Assembly: GCF_002870125.1 (NCBI RefSeq)
Contig: NZ_PNEO01000019.1
Coordinates: 56,902 to 120,901, forward strand
Direction: 5' to 3'
DNA: 64,000 bases
From: Burkholderia sp. WAC0059
GTDB lineage: Bacteria; Pseudomonadota; Gammaproteobacteria; Burkholderiales; Burkholderiaceae
Shown: positions 17,203-26,981 of the stretch, piece by piece
Position numbering within the stretch: the stretch's first letter is position 1
How the letters are laid out: every line of letters begins with the position of its first letter
Translations under genes and position numbers: made by a program
The notes under the pieces: model-generated
Database searches by the model: none
The model's input: only the letters and a program-made list of their open reading frames with translations
What the model was told of the DNA's origin: nothing

Positions 17203-18408
17203 TCATTTCGCGGCGATCAACACCCACAGGCGGGCGAGCGCGCCCGCGCCGTCCGTACCCGTCACGGTACGGAACACCTGCACGGCCCGCGCCTTCTGCC
17301 CTGCGTAGTAATAGGCCTCGCCAAGACGCAGCCGCGCGACGTCCGGATGCGCGGCCCCCTTCGCGATCGCCGCGTTCATCGCGTCGATACCCTGTTGCGC
17401 GTGCCCCGCGAACACGAGATCGAATGCGCTGTCCACGGGATCGACGGGCAGGTCGTTGCCGTCGTTCTGGCCTTGCAGACGTCGCATGACGAGCGCCTGC
17501 AGGCGTTTTTCCCGGTCGGCCTGCGCGTCGTGGCCCAGCACGCCCGAGGCGTATCCCTGGTCCATCACCTGCTTCGCCTCGGCGGGCAGGCCCGCGACGA
17601 GCGCGAGCTGCGTCATTTCCATGTATTGATCGACCGTCGTCAGCGTGCCGTTCGCGCGACGCAGCCGGTAGATGTCGAGGTCGAGCGACGACACGTAGCC
17701 CGGCTTGCCGCGAACCGAATCGAACAGCCGGTCCTCGTACGCGGGCTGCGGGTAGTACGCCACGAGCGCCGCGAGCGCGGCGTCGTAAGCGCCGTCGTCT
17801 TTCGTCTTTTCCGCGCAGGTCGAAAGCATCTGCAGTTGCGACTGGTCGGGCGCGCGGCCGCTCCTCGCCGCGCCGTCCGCCACGGGCCGCAGCAGCGCGA
17901 CAACGTTGGCGCAATCGCCGGACAGGAAATACGATTGCAGCAGCAGCTCGCGCATCTGCGGATCGGTGCCGCCCGCCTTCTCGTAGCGCTGCCCGGTGCG
18001 GATCGCCGCCGCGTAGTTCTTCTGCTGGAAATAGAGGCCCGCGAGCGCGGCGGAGAACTGCTGCTGGCTCGCGTTGTCCAGTTGGCCCGAGCCCAGCAGC
18101 GCCTCGTAAGCCTGGGCCGCGAGGCCCGTGTCGCCCGCCGCCATCGCGGCCGAGCCCTGCATCTCCTCGACGATGCGCGTCTCGTAGGGCGTCTTGCCCG
18201 GCACCGCGGCGGCCTGCGCGATCTTGCCGAGCGCGCCGCGATAGTTGTGCGCGCGATAGAGGTTCTGCGCGTCGTTGAGCGGCTTCGCCACGTCGGGACG
18301 CAGCGTATCCGCGGCATGGGCCGCACCCGGCAGTCCCGCCAGCGCAAAGAAACCACTGAGCGCGACCGCCACGGCGGTGCGCTTCACGCTACGGCAAATC
18401 GTCGTCAC
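17203..18408 (-). CDS. Exported TPR-repeat protein of the TonB cluster
   Basis: This 401-residue protein has a signal peptide (…ALSGFFALAGLPGAAHA, cleavage near residue 32) and a body made of tetratricopeptide-like helical pairs. Examples are PLNDAQNLYRAHNYRGALGKIAQAA, ALAGLYFQQKNYAAAIRTGQRYE and LRLGEAYYYAGQKARAVQVFRTV. It is predicted to be periplasmic. Similar TPR proteins accompany exbB-exbD-exbD-tonB sets in several proteobacteria, where they are thought to scaffold or tune the TonB complex; the exact role is not established and I do not assign one. It starts 55 nt after the second exbD and is the last gene of the tonB operon; the receptor gene begins after a 522-bp gap. Confidence 0.82.
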   Translation of the reverse strand: MTTICRSVKRTAVAVALSGFFALAGLPGAAHAADTLRPDVAKPLNDAQNLYRAHNYRGALGKIAQAAAVPGKTPYETRIVEEMQGSAAMAAGDTGLAAQAYEALLGSGQLDNASQQQFSAALAGLYFQQKNYAAAIRTGQRYEKAGGTDPQMRELLLQSYFLSGDCANVVALLRPVADGAARSGRAPDQSQLQMLSTCAEKTKDDGAYDAALAALVAYYPQPAYEDRLFDSVRGKPGYVSSLDLDIYRLRRANGTLTTVDQYMEMTQLALVAGLPAEAKQVMDQGYASGVLGHDAQADREKRLQALVMRRLQGQNDGNDLPVDPVDSAFDLVFAGHAQQGIDAMNAAIAKGAAHPDVARLRLGEAYYYAGQKARAVQVFRTVTGTDGAGALARLWVLIAAK

Positions 18409-18463
18409 GCCTGAGTCCTTCCCTGATTCGTGTCGTTTCGCGGTGCGCGCAAGTCGCGCGCGT

Positions 18464-18898
18464 TCACTGCATGTATTGTTCGTTGCCGACGAGACCGATC
18501 TTCGTCGCGCCTTCGCGCTGGGCCGCGGCCATCACCTCGGCGACGACGCGGTACGGCGCGAGCCGGTTCGGCAGCAGATGGATCTCGGGCTGGTCCGGCT
18601 GCGCCGCGACGGCGGCCATGCGTTTTTCCAGATCGTCCCGGCCGGCGATCGGCGCGCCGTTCCAGGTCATCGTGCCGTCAAAGTCGATGTCGATCTGCAC
18701 GACCTGCGGCTGCGTCGCCGGCGGCGGCGGATTGCCGACCGGCAGGTTCATCTGCACCGCGTGCATCTGGATCGGAATCGTGATGATCAGCATGATCAGC
18801 AGCACCAGCATCACGTCGATCAGCGGCGTGGTATTGATGTCGACCATCACGTCCGGCTCGCCGTCGCCGCCCCCGCCTGCGGGCACGTTCATCGCCAT
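18464..18898 (-). CDS. exbD: ExbD/TolR-family protein, second copy
   Basis: This 144-residue ExbD-type proton-channel subunit has a short cytoplasmic tail and one TM helix with the essential Asp in TTPLIDVMLVLLIMLIITIP. A periplasmic domain of about 95 residues follows, with a Pro-rich NPPPPATQPQ insert. The ATG at 18898 (MAMNVPAGGGG) was chosen over a longer in-frame extension because it aligns with the MAMNV start of the neighbouring ExbD and sits 15 nt from that gene's stop. Two tandem ExbD proteins with one ExbB and one TonB recall the Xanthomonas tonB-exbB-exbD1-exbD2 arrangement, where the second ExbD is needed only for some substrates. Confidence 0.92.
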   Translation of the reverse strand: MAMNVPAGGGGDGEPDVMVDINTTPLIDVMLVLLIMLIITIPIQMHAVQMNLPVGNPPPPATQPQVVQIDIDFDGTMTWNGAPIAGRDDLEKRMAAVAAQPDQPEIHLLPNRLAPYRVVAEVMAAAQREGATKIGLVGNEQYMQ

Positions 18899-18912
18899 CG
18901 TTGAAACTCCTG

Positions 18913-19338
18913 TTACTCGCCGCGCGCGGGCGGCTGCGTGATAAACGACACCTTCGCGATGCCGGCCCGTTCGCACTCGGTGATCACGCGGCCGATGAAC
19001 TCGTAGCGCGTGGCCTGATCCCCGCGCACGTGCACCTCGGGCTGCGGCTGCTGCACCGAAGCCGCCTTGAGCCGCGCGAGCAGCGTGGGCGCATCGACGA
19101 GCTTCTCGTTCCAGAAGAAGTCGCCGTCCTTGTTGACCGCGATCTCGATGCTGTCCGGTTTCGTCTGCAGCGGCGTCACCGTCTCTTTCGGCAACTGCAC
19201 CGGAACCGTGTGCGTGACGACCGGAATCGTGATCAGGAAGATGATCAGCAGCACCAGCATCACGTCGACGAGCGGCGTCGTGTTGATGGCGGCGATGACC
19301 TCGTCGTCGTCATCTTCCTGCCCAACGTTCATTGCCAT
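18913..19338 (-). CDS. exbD: ExbD-family protein, first copy
   Basis: This 141-residue subunit of the ExbB-ExbD proton channel energises TonB. The N-terminal tail is acidic (GQEDDDDEV). The TM helix carries the functional Asp in NTTPLVDVMLVLLIIFLITIP, and the periplasmic domain starts with THTVPVQLPKE. It is directly downstream of exbB (25 nt) and upstream of a second exbD (14 nt) on the same strand, so all are in one operon. The two ExbDs share the MAMNV start and the TM region but diverge in the periplasmic part, so they probably form different contacts rather than being simple duplicates. Confidence 0.94.
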   Translation of the reverse strand: MAMNVGQEDDDDEVIAAINTTPLVDVMLVLLIIFLITIPVVTHTVPVQLPKETVTPLQTKPDSIEIAVNKDGDFFWNEKLVDAPTLLARLKAASVQQPQPEVHVRGDQATRYEFIGRVITECERAGIAKVSFITQPPARGE

Positions 19339-19363
19339 GGGTGTTCGCTCCGCTCGGTGGAGC

Positions 19364-20263
19364 TCAGGCCTGGCCGGCCGTGTTGGCGCTCACGACGCGC
19401 ACGGCGCGCTTCGAGCCCGAGAGCAGCACGGTGTGCAGTTGCGCACCGAATCCGCGCACGCGCTCCATCACCGACTTGTTGCGACGCACGAGGAAGTTGT
19501 AGCCGAGCACCGCCGGCACCGCGACCGCGAGGCCGATCGCCGTCATGATGAGCGCTTCGCCGACGGGGCCCGCGACCTTGTCGATCGAAGCCTGGCCCGC
19601 GATGCCGATCGCGGTCAGCGCGTGATAGATGCCCCAGACGGTGCCGAACAGGCCGACGAACGGCGCGGTCGAGCCGACGGTCGCGAGGAACGCGAGGCCG
19701 TCCTGCAGGCGGTTCGAAACGCTCGTGATCGCGCGGTCGATCGACACCTGGATCCACGTGTTGCGATCCACCGCTTCGAGCAGCGCCTCTTCGTGATGCT
19801 CGCCGGCCTCGATCGCGGTCTCGGCGATGAAGCGGAACGGCGAGGCGTCGTCGAGCTGACCGGCGCCCTGGGCCAGCGACGGCGCGCTCCAGAGCTGCTC
19901 GTCGGCCGACTTCGCGCGACGGTTGGCGCGGGCCTGCTCGAAGAACTTGGTGATCATGATGTACCAGCTCCCCATCGACATCGCGACGAGCACGAGCAGC
20001 ACGAAGCGCGCGACGAAGTCGCCGTTCGCCCACAGCGCGCCGAGGCCGTACGGGTTGGTCACTTCGGCGGTCGCGGCCGGCATGGGCGGCGGCACCGGCT
20101 GGTCGGCGGCCGGTTGCGCGGCCGACTGATCGGCGCCGGAGGCAACAGCCGTCGCGGCGGCGCTGGCCTGGGCCCACGCGGCCTGCGGAACGACGAGGGT
20201 ACTGACTGCCGTGGCGGAAATCAGCAGGCTTGCCGCGATGGCGACGAAAGAACGCTTCTTCAT
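19364..20263 (-). CDS. exbB: ExbB/TolQ/MotA-family proton channel protein
   Basis: This 299-residue inner-membrane protein has an N-terminal export signal (MKKRSFVAIAASLLISATAV…PQAAWA). A Pro/Ala-rich periplasmic extension follows, as in ExbBs with an extended N-terminus. TM1 is FVARFVLLVLVAMSMGSWYIM, and a large cytoplasmic domain comes next. The last two TM helices carry the ExbB hallmark FLATVGSTAPFVGLFGTVWGIYHAL and ALIMTAIGLAVAVPAVLGYNF. The ATG at 20263 is preferred over an in-frame codon 42 nt upstream because it begins the signal peptide. It lies 67 nt after tonB and 25 nt before exbD. Confidence 0.94.
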   Translation of the reverse strand: MKKRSFVAIAASLLISATAVSTLVVPQAAWAQASAAATAVASGADQSAAQPAADQPVPPPMPAATAEVTNPYGLGALWANGDFVARFVLLVLVAMSMGSWYIMITKFFEQARANRRAKSADEQLWSAPSLAQGAGQLDDASPFRFIAETAIEAGEHHEEALLEAVDRNTWIQVSIDRAITSVSNRLQDGLAFLATVGSTAPFVGLFGTVWGIYHALTAIGIAGQASIDKVAGPVGEALIMTAIGLAVAVPAVLGYNFLVRRNKSVMERVRGFGAQLHTVLLSGSKRAVRVVSANTAGQA

Positions 20264-20330
20264 AAATACTCCAAATGCATTCGTAGAATGTGTTGAACCA
20301 ATCAACCTCTGGCCTCGGCGCCCTGCGCGT

Positions 20331-21038
20331 TCAGTTCAGGTTGAACGAGAACGGCACCTGCACGCGGACCGGTTGTCCCTGCGAAATGCAGTTGAATTTC
20401 TTCACGGCGTCGTAGGCCGCACGATCGAGAATCGGATCGGCGGACTGCGCAACGCTCTCGTTGGTGATGTGCCCTTGCGGGTCGACCACGAACTCGATGA
20501 GCACGTCGCCCGTGATGTTGTTTTCCTGCGCTTCCCTCGGATAGACCATCGAGCCGCGAATCTGGTCCGAATTCGGGCACACGACGCCGACTTCGTGGCT
20601 CACTGGTTTGGCCGGCGCCGGCGCCGGCGGCGCGACCGGGGCCGGCGGCGCGGGCGGCTGCACGACCGGGGTCGGCGTGGGCGTCGCCTGGTGCACGATG
20701 GTCGGCGCGGGCGGCGGCTGCACCGGCACTTCCGGCGGCGGCACGAACGGCGGCGGCGGCGGCGTGAACTTCGGTGGCGGCAGTTGCACGGTCGGCATCG
20801 GCGGCGGAGGCGGCGGCTTCACCGGCTCGATGATTTTCGTTTCGATGGGACGCGAGATGACCTGCACGACCTTGTTCGCCAGGCCGTTCATCAGCGCATA
20901 GATGAAGACGAGATGCAGGAGCAGGACGACCGCGATGCCGGCGTACCGACGCACCGGGTTCTGCTGGCGCCGCCCGTACTGATAAGGACGCCCAGGCACC
21001 GTCGATGCCGCGGACTGGATATTCCCTTCTACTTTCAT
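20331..21038 (-). CDS. tonB: TonB energy-transducing protein
   Basis: This 235-residue TonB has a cytoplasmic N-terminus, a single TM anchor (YAGIAVVLLLHLVFIYALMNG, near residues 33-53) with the conserved His, and a very long Pro-rich periplasmic spacer (about 75-155). The C-terminal TonB domain reads YPREAQENNITGDVLIEFVVDPQGHI…AYDAVKKFNC and contacts receptor TonB boxes. The ATG at 21038 (MKVEGNIQ) is preferred to an upstream in-frame codon. It is first in the tonB-exbB-exbD-exbD-TPR operon and is preceded by a good sigma-70 promoter about 300 nt upstream. Because it sits beside a TonB-dependent receptor, it may be dedicated to that receptor rather than to iron uptake generally. Confidence 0.93.
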   Translation of the reverse strand: MKVEGNIQSAASTVPGRPYQYGRRQQNPVRRYAGIAVVLLLHLVFIYALMNGLANKVVQVISRPIETKIIEPVKPPPPPPMPTVQLPPPKFTPPPPPFVPPPEVPVQPPPAPTIVHQATPTPTPVVQPPAPPAPVAPPAPAPAKPVSHEVGVVCPNSDQIRGSMVYPREAQENNITGDVLIEFVVDPQGHITNESVAQSADPILDRAAYDAVKKFNCISQGQPVRVQVPFSFNLN

Positions 21039-21610
21039 GCCTGCTATCGCTCCACACACAGATATTGCCGATGTCCGCCCCGCCGAACGCAGCGACCCGT
21101 CGAAGGCCGCGTCGCGCGTGGAGCAGGACGGACATCATCGGAACCGGATCGGTTCGACAATGCCCTGGTCATCCGCCAGGACTCGCGCCGGATCGCACCG
21201 CGCCGGTCTAAGCCAGAATCGTGCCCGTTCGCCGAAAAATGCCGGAAGCGAATCGTTTGCTTTCAGATTTAAATGCTTTTGAAAGCAATGAAGGCAGAAA
21301 CGGCTCCAAGCCCGGTCACCCTGGAGATGGGTCGAGAAGATAAGGATTTAAAAAACGCCGGTCAAACTTTTTTTGATTGGCGGAAAAGTGTTTAGAGGGT
21401 CTCCCCTAAATCAGGTAGGCCGAACCGTGTTTGGACAACCCGATCGCCGTCATGACGTCGACCGGGTCTGCGCCAGTGGACCAGGCATGCACCAGATGAG
21501 GGCGAAAGTATTGGCGAGGTGCCCGCGCGGGAATCGGACGGGGCACGGGTCGGCCGGCAGGAATCTGCCGGCCGGGAAGGCGGGAGCTTACAACGGGCAG
21601 ACAGCGTGCA
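21039..21610. other. Leader and promoter interval upstream of tonB
   Basis: There is no gene in these 572 bp. From the tonB side it holds a leader of about 290 nt with an inverted repeat of 9-bp arms (TTGCTTTCA at 21257-21265 and its complement at 21280-21288), then the tonB promoter and dyad (21337-21378). Next is a TTTAG…CTAAA imperfect dyad at 21391-21410. Finally there is a 9-bp GC stem-loop (21552-21560 / 21565-21573) just after the FAH-family gene stop, which may help terminate that gene although no T-tract follows. Confidence 0.6.
21337..21378 (-). promoter_or_regulatory. tonB operon promoter with overlapping A-tract dyad
   Basis: On the minus strand a -35 TTGACC (21365-21360) is separated by exactly 17 bp from a -10 TATCTT (21342-21337). 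Immediately upstream and overlapping the -35 is AATCAAAAAAAGTTTGAC (21378-21361), which matches the site upstream of the TonB-dependent receptor at 16 of 18 bases. It is therefore a candidate shared operator or an UP-type A-tract. Transcription from here would give a 5' leader of roughly 290 nt before tonB. Confidence 0.75.
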
Positions 21611-22459
21611 TCAGTCGGCGGCGCGGGTTTTCTGCACCTGCTCGCCGAGCCCCTGAACGCCGAGCCGCATCGTCTGGCCGGGCTTCAGGAACACGGGGTT
21701 CGGCTTCACGCCCATGCCGACGCCGGGCGGCGTGCCCGTCGAGATCACGTCGCCGACCTGCAGGCTCATGCACTGCGAGAGGTACGACACGAGCTTCGCG
21801 ACCGGGAAGATCATCGTGCGCGTGTTGCCGTTCTGGTAGCGATGGCCGTCCACCTCGAGCCACAGGTCGAGCTTCTGCGGGTCGGGCACCTCGTCGCGCG
21901 TGACGAGCCACGGGCCGATGGGGCCGAACGTGTCGAAGCCCTTGCCCTTGTCCCATTGCCCGCCGCGCTCGATCTGCCAGGCGCGCTCCGACACGTCGTT
22001 GACGACGCAGTAGCCCGCGACGTAGTCGAGCGCGTGCGCTTCGTCGACGTACTTCGCCGGCTTGCCGATGACGACGCCGAGTTCCACTTCCCAGTCGGTT
22101 TTCGTCGAGCCACGCGGAATGTCGACGTCGTCGTTCGGGCCGACGACGGCGCTCGTCCACTTGTTGAAGACGACCGGCTCGGCCGGGATCGGCATGCCCG
22201 CCTCGGCCGCGTGATCCGCGTAGTTCAGGCCGATGCAGACGAACTTGCCGATGTTGCCGACGCAGGCGCCGATGCGCGGATGGCCTTCGACGAGCGGCAG
22301 CGACGCCGGATCGATGGCGCGCAGGCGCGCGAGGCCCGCGTCGGTGAGCACGTCGGCGGCGATGTCCGGCACCTTGCCTTCGAGCGCGCGCAGCCTGCCT
22401 TCCGCGTCGAGCAGGCCCGGTTTTTCCTGGCCTTTCGGCCCATAGCGAAGCAATTTCAT
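21611..22459 (-). CDS. Fumarylacetoacetate hydrolase (FAH) family enzyme
   Basis: This 282-residue FAH-superfamily protein is close to the group annotated as ureidoglycolate lyase or 2,4-diketo-3-deoxy-L-fuconate hydrolase in Burkholderiales. Family features include GLNYADHAAEAG near residue 77, the metal-ligand region KTDWEVELGVVIGK (two acidic ligands) near 120-133, CVVNDVSERAWQIERGGQW and the C-terminal VGDVISTGTPPGVGMG. The enzyme would cleave a C-C bond in a diketo acid in the cytoplasm using Mg2+. The ATG at 22459 is preceded by a purine-rich GAGGAACGG ribosome site. No sugar-acid or ureide genes adjoin it, so the substrate is open. Confidence 0.85.
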   Translation of the reverse strand: MKLLRYGPKGQEKPGLLDAEGRLRALEGKVPDIAADVLTDAGLARLRAIDPASLPLVEGHPRIGACVGNIGKFVCIGLNYADHAAEAGMPIPAEPVVFNKWTSAVVGPNDDVDIPRGSTKTDWEVELGVVIGKPAKYVDEAHALDYVAGYCVVNDVSERAWQIERGGQWDKGKGFDTFGPIGPWLVTRDEVPDPQKLDLWLEVDGHRYQNGNTRTMIFPVAKLVSYLSQCMSLQVGDVISTGTPPGVGMGVKPNPVFLKPGQTMRLGVQGLGEQVQKTRAAD

Positions 22460-22785
22460 CGTTGTCCGTTCCTCGTGAAAAGGCCGGCCGCCGCGGGAAG
22501 CGTCCCGTGCGTCGGAACGCTTCCCGGAGCGGACCCGGCCCGTTGCAAAGCCGCTGCGCGAACGCCTTGCCCACCGGCGTGCGCAAGGCGTAGCGGTCAT
22601 ACCGGCGCGCATCGTCCGCCACCCGCACCCCACCCGCACCCGATTGCCACGCCTTGCGCACGCCGGCGCGCATCGCGACGCCGGCGTCGCCAACCCTAAC
22701 ACAGCCCAGGCCTTGCCGCAGGGTTCGCCGCCGGCGGCGAACCGGACCGCCGCTCGCCCGGCCCGCCTGTTTGAATTCGAATCGC
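22460..22785. other. Intergenic interval upstream of the FAH-family gene
   Basis: No gene is seen in these 326 bp. A perfect 9-bp inverted repeat, GGGAAGCGT at 22495-22503 with its complement at 22517-22525 (13-nt spacing), lies 36-66 nt upstream of the FAH-family start. It could be an operator or a leader hairpin. The rest is unremarkable GC-rich DNA; I could not pick out a convincing promoter. Confidence 0.45.
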
Positions 22786-25167
22786 CTATTCGAGCGCGAG
22801 CCGGAAGCCGACGATGCCGGGGTCGTCGGTCGGCGTCAGCGTGAAGCCGCACGTGCGCGCGAGATGGATCATCGCCGCGTTTTCGCGCAGCGCCTCGCCG
22901 AGCAGCCAGTGCGTGCCGCGCGAACGCGCATAGGCGATGATCCGCGCCATCAGCAGGCGCCCCAGGCCGCGCCCCTTCTCCGTCGACAGTACCGTCACGG
23001 CGAACTCGGCGGTCTCGTTGTCGGGGTCCGCCATGGCCCGCACCACGCCGAGCGTGCGCGGCGTGCCGTCCGCGTCGTCCACCGTCGCGACGAGCGCCAT
23101 CTCGCGGTCGTAGTCGATCTGCGTCATGCGCGCGAGCTGCGAGTGGTCAAGGCTGCGCACCGCCGAGAAGAACCGCAGCCGCAGATCGTCCGGCGTCAGC
23201 GACTCGACGAACCGGCGATGCTGGTCCTCGTCCTCGGGCCGGATCGGCCGCACGGTCAGGCGCTGTCCGTGCCAGTCCAGCGTCTCCTCGAGCCGGGCCG
23301 GGTACGGCACGATCGCGAGCCGGCTGCGCGTCGCGGCCAGCGCGAGACGCGGCACCACGATCACGGTCCGCCGCGGCAGCACGCGCAGCACGAGCGTCAT
23401 GCCGACGATCTCGCGCACTTCGCACACCGCCTGGGACAGGCCGGTCAGCGCGGCGAGCAGCGGCGCCGGCGCGATGCCCCGCATGTGGGGCGAGCGTTCG
23501 ACGAACTCGCGCGCGAGCACCGGGCTCAGCGGCGGCAGGCCGTAGACGCGCAACGGCGGCGACACGCCGTCGACGGACGGCACGACGAAACGGAAGACGG
23601 GACCGAAGTTGTCGTCGTCGCGCAACTCGACGGACACGTCGACGACCGGCGGCTCGTCGGCCTGGTCGGCCTGTTTCTCTTCGTCCGCTTCGAGCCCGGG
23701 CGTCCGCAAGCCGAACGCGCCGAGCAGTTGCGCGGCGGCCTCGCCCGTCAGCGTCGTCTCGCCGGCCGCGAGCGAAGCGCGCGCAAGCGCCTGCGCCACC
23801 CCGATCGCCTCGCGGTTGCGCGCCGGGCCGCCTTCGGGCGTCTGCATCAGCAGCTCGCGGCCGAGCCGGTAATCGACGAGCCGCGTGAACGCGCGCGCGA
23901 GCCGCCACGGCGTCGTGTGCACGGGGATGCCGTGGGCATGGAGCGCGTCGCGCGTTGCCGTGTCGACGCTGCCGAAGAAGCAGGCGAGCAGCCCGCGATA
24001 CGCGACGCGCTGCTGCCCGATCAGCACGCGCGCCACCTCGGCGGCCGGCGCGCTGTGGGTCGGCGCGTGGACGACGAACGCCGTGCCCGTCGAACGATGC
24101 GGCGCGAGCGTGCGCAGCGCGAGGCCGAAATGCTCGGGCCGCGCGTCGTCGCCGAGCAGCAGCGGGTTGCCCGGCTGCGCGCGCGGCAAGGCCGCCGCGA
24201 TCGCGGCGACGGCCTCGTCGCTCCAGCGCGCCAGCGTGTCGCCGGCCGCGTCGAACGCATCGCTCGCGAGCGTCGCCACGCCGCGGTCGCTCGTGATCAG
24301 CGTCGCGGTGTCGCTCGCCGCGACGCGCCCCACGCCGAGCGTTTCGATTTCGTCGAGCAGATCGTCGAGCGTGTCGACGCGCACGAGGCCCGCGCGCCGG
24401 AACGCCGCCGTGTAGAGCGCATCGCCGGCCTCGCCGCGCCCGCTGCGCAACGCGAGCACGGGCTTGTTGCGGGCCGCGGCGCGCGCGGCCGACATGAACT
24501 TGCGCGCGGCGCGCACCGTGTCGAGTTCGAGCAGGATCGCGCGGGTGGATGGATCGCTCGCCAGATAGTCGAGCACGTCGCCCGCGTCCACGTCGGCTTC
24601 GTCGCCGAGCGCGACCGCGTGCGAAAAGCCGAGGCCGCGCGCGCCGGCCCAGCAGAGCACGGCGTTGGTCAGCGCGTTCGACTGCGAGACCCACGCGACG
24701 CCGCCCGGCTGCGCGATGCAGGCCGGCGCGCCCAGTTGCGCGCGCAGCGCCGGCGTCAGCACGCCGAGGCTGCCGGGGCCGACGATCCGCAGCAGATGCG
24801 GGCGGGCGGCCTCGAGCGCGCGGCGCAGATCGGCGCGGTCGCCGTCGGTGCGCGCCTCGCCGACGAGAATCGCCGCGCGCGTGCCCATGCCGCCGAGCCG
24901 GTGCACGAGCGCGGGCCAACTCGCGGGCCGCGTGCAGAGGACGGCCGTCGTCGGCGCCTCGGGCAGATCGCCGGCGTCGGCCAGCACCGCGTGGCCGCCG
25001 AAGCCGTCGCGCGCGTGCTTCGGGTTCACGGCCCAGAGCCGGCCGTCGAAACCGCCCTCCGTCAGGCGCCGCCAGACCATGTCGCCGAGGCTGCCCGGCC
25101 TCGGCGATGCGCCGATCACGGCGACCGACTTCGGCCGGAATACGGCATCGAGATTGCGTACCGTCAC
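22786..25167 (-). CDS. Pat-type protein lysine acetyltransferase (acyl-CoA synthetase-like plus GNAT)
   Basis: This 793-residue protein has the Pat/PatZ (YfiQ) architecture. A CoA-binding Rossmann domain (SVAVIGASPRPGSLG near residue 14) is followed by NDP-forming acyl-CoA synthetase-like domains that are thought to be regulatory and inactive. A C-terminal GNAT domain (about 620-793) carries the acetyl-CoA loop EKGRGLGRLLMARIIAY. Such enzymes acetylate the active-site lysine of acetyl-CoA synthetase and other proteins, lowering carbon flux when acetyl-CoA is high. The start is GTG at 25167, with GGTGGGGGGA just upstream as ribosome site; the nearby ATG is out of frame. An acidic/Gln stretch around residue 480 (EADEEKQADQADEP) is a likely linker. 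It stands alone between prfC and the FAH gene. Confidence 0.9.
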   Translation of the reverse strand: MTVRNLDAVFRPKSVAVIGASPRPGSLGDMVWRRLTEGGFDGRLWAVNPKHARDGFGGHAVLADAGDLPEAPTTAVLCTRPASWPALVHRLGGMGTRAAILVGEARTDGDRADLRRALEAARPHLLRIVGPGSLGVLTPALRAQLGAPACIAQPGGVAWVSQSNALTNAVLCWAGARGLGFSHAVALGDEADVDAGDVLDYLASDPSTRAILLELDTVRAARKFMSAARAAARNKPVLALRSGRGEAGDALYTAAFRRAGLVRVDTLDDLLDEIETLGVGRVAASDTATLITSDRGVATLASDAFDAAGDTLARWSDEAVAAIAAALPRAQPGNPLLLGDDARPEHFGLALRTLAPHRSTGTAFVVHAPTHSAPAAEVARVLIGQQRVAYRGLLACFFGSVDTATRDALHAHGIPVHTTPWRLARAFTRLVDYRLGRELLMQTPEGGPARNREAIGVAQALARASLAAGETTLTGEAAAQLLGAFGLRTPGLEADEEKQADQADEPPVVDVSVELRDDDNFGPVFRFVVPSVDGVSPPLRVYGLPPLSPVLAREFVERSPHMRGIAPAPLLAALTGLSQAVCEVREIVGMTLVLRVLPRRTVIVVPRLALAATRSRLAIVPYPARLEETLDWHGQRLTVRPIRPEDEDQHRRFVESLTPDDLRLRFFSAVRSLDHSQLARMTQIDYDREMALVATVDDADGTPRTLGVVRAMADPDNETAEFAVTVLSTEKGRGLGRLLMARIIAYARSRGTHWLLGEALRENAAMIHLARTCGFTLTPTDDPGIVGFRLALE

Positions 25168-25342
25168 GGCATCCCCCCACCTCGTCGCGAATCGTCAGGA
25201 ACCCGATCAGGATAGGCGATGCGCGGAGCGGGGGCGGGTTTTCCTGCCGCGGCCTTGCCTGTCGTGCCACGGCGGAGCGTCGCGGATCGGGGCGCGGGAG
25301 AAAAGAGGACGGGAGACGCGGAAAGGAAAGCAAGCAAGACAC

Positions 25343-25371
25343 CGTGCCCGCGCGTTCCGCGCGCGGGCACG
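25343..25371 (-). terminator. GC-rich hairpin after prfC, probable weak terminator
   Basis: A perfect 12-bp stem (CGTGCCCGCGCG, 25343-25354, with 25360-25371) and 5-nt loop starts 8 nt past the prfC stop. On the minus strand it is followed by GTGTCTTGCTTGCTTTCC, which is T-rich but lacks a continuous run, so termination strength is uncertain. Confidence 0.6.
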
Positions 25372-25379
25372 GCCGGCAC

Positions 25380-26981
<1,602 letters not shown>

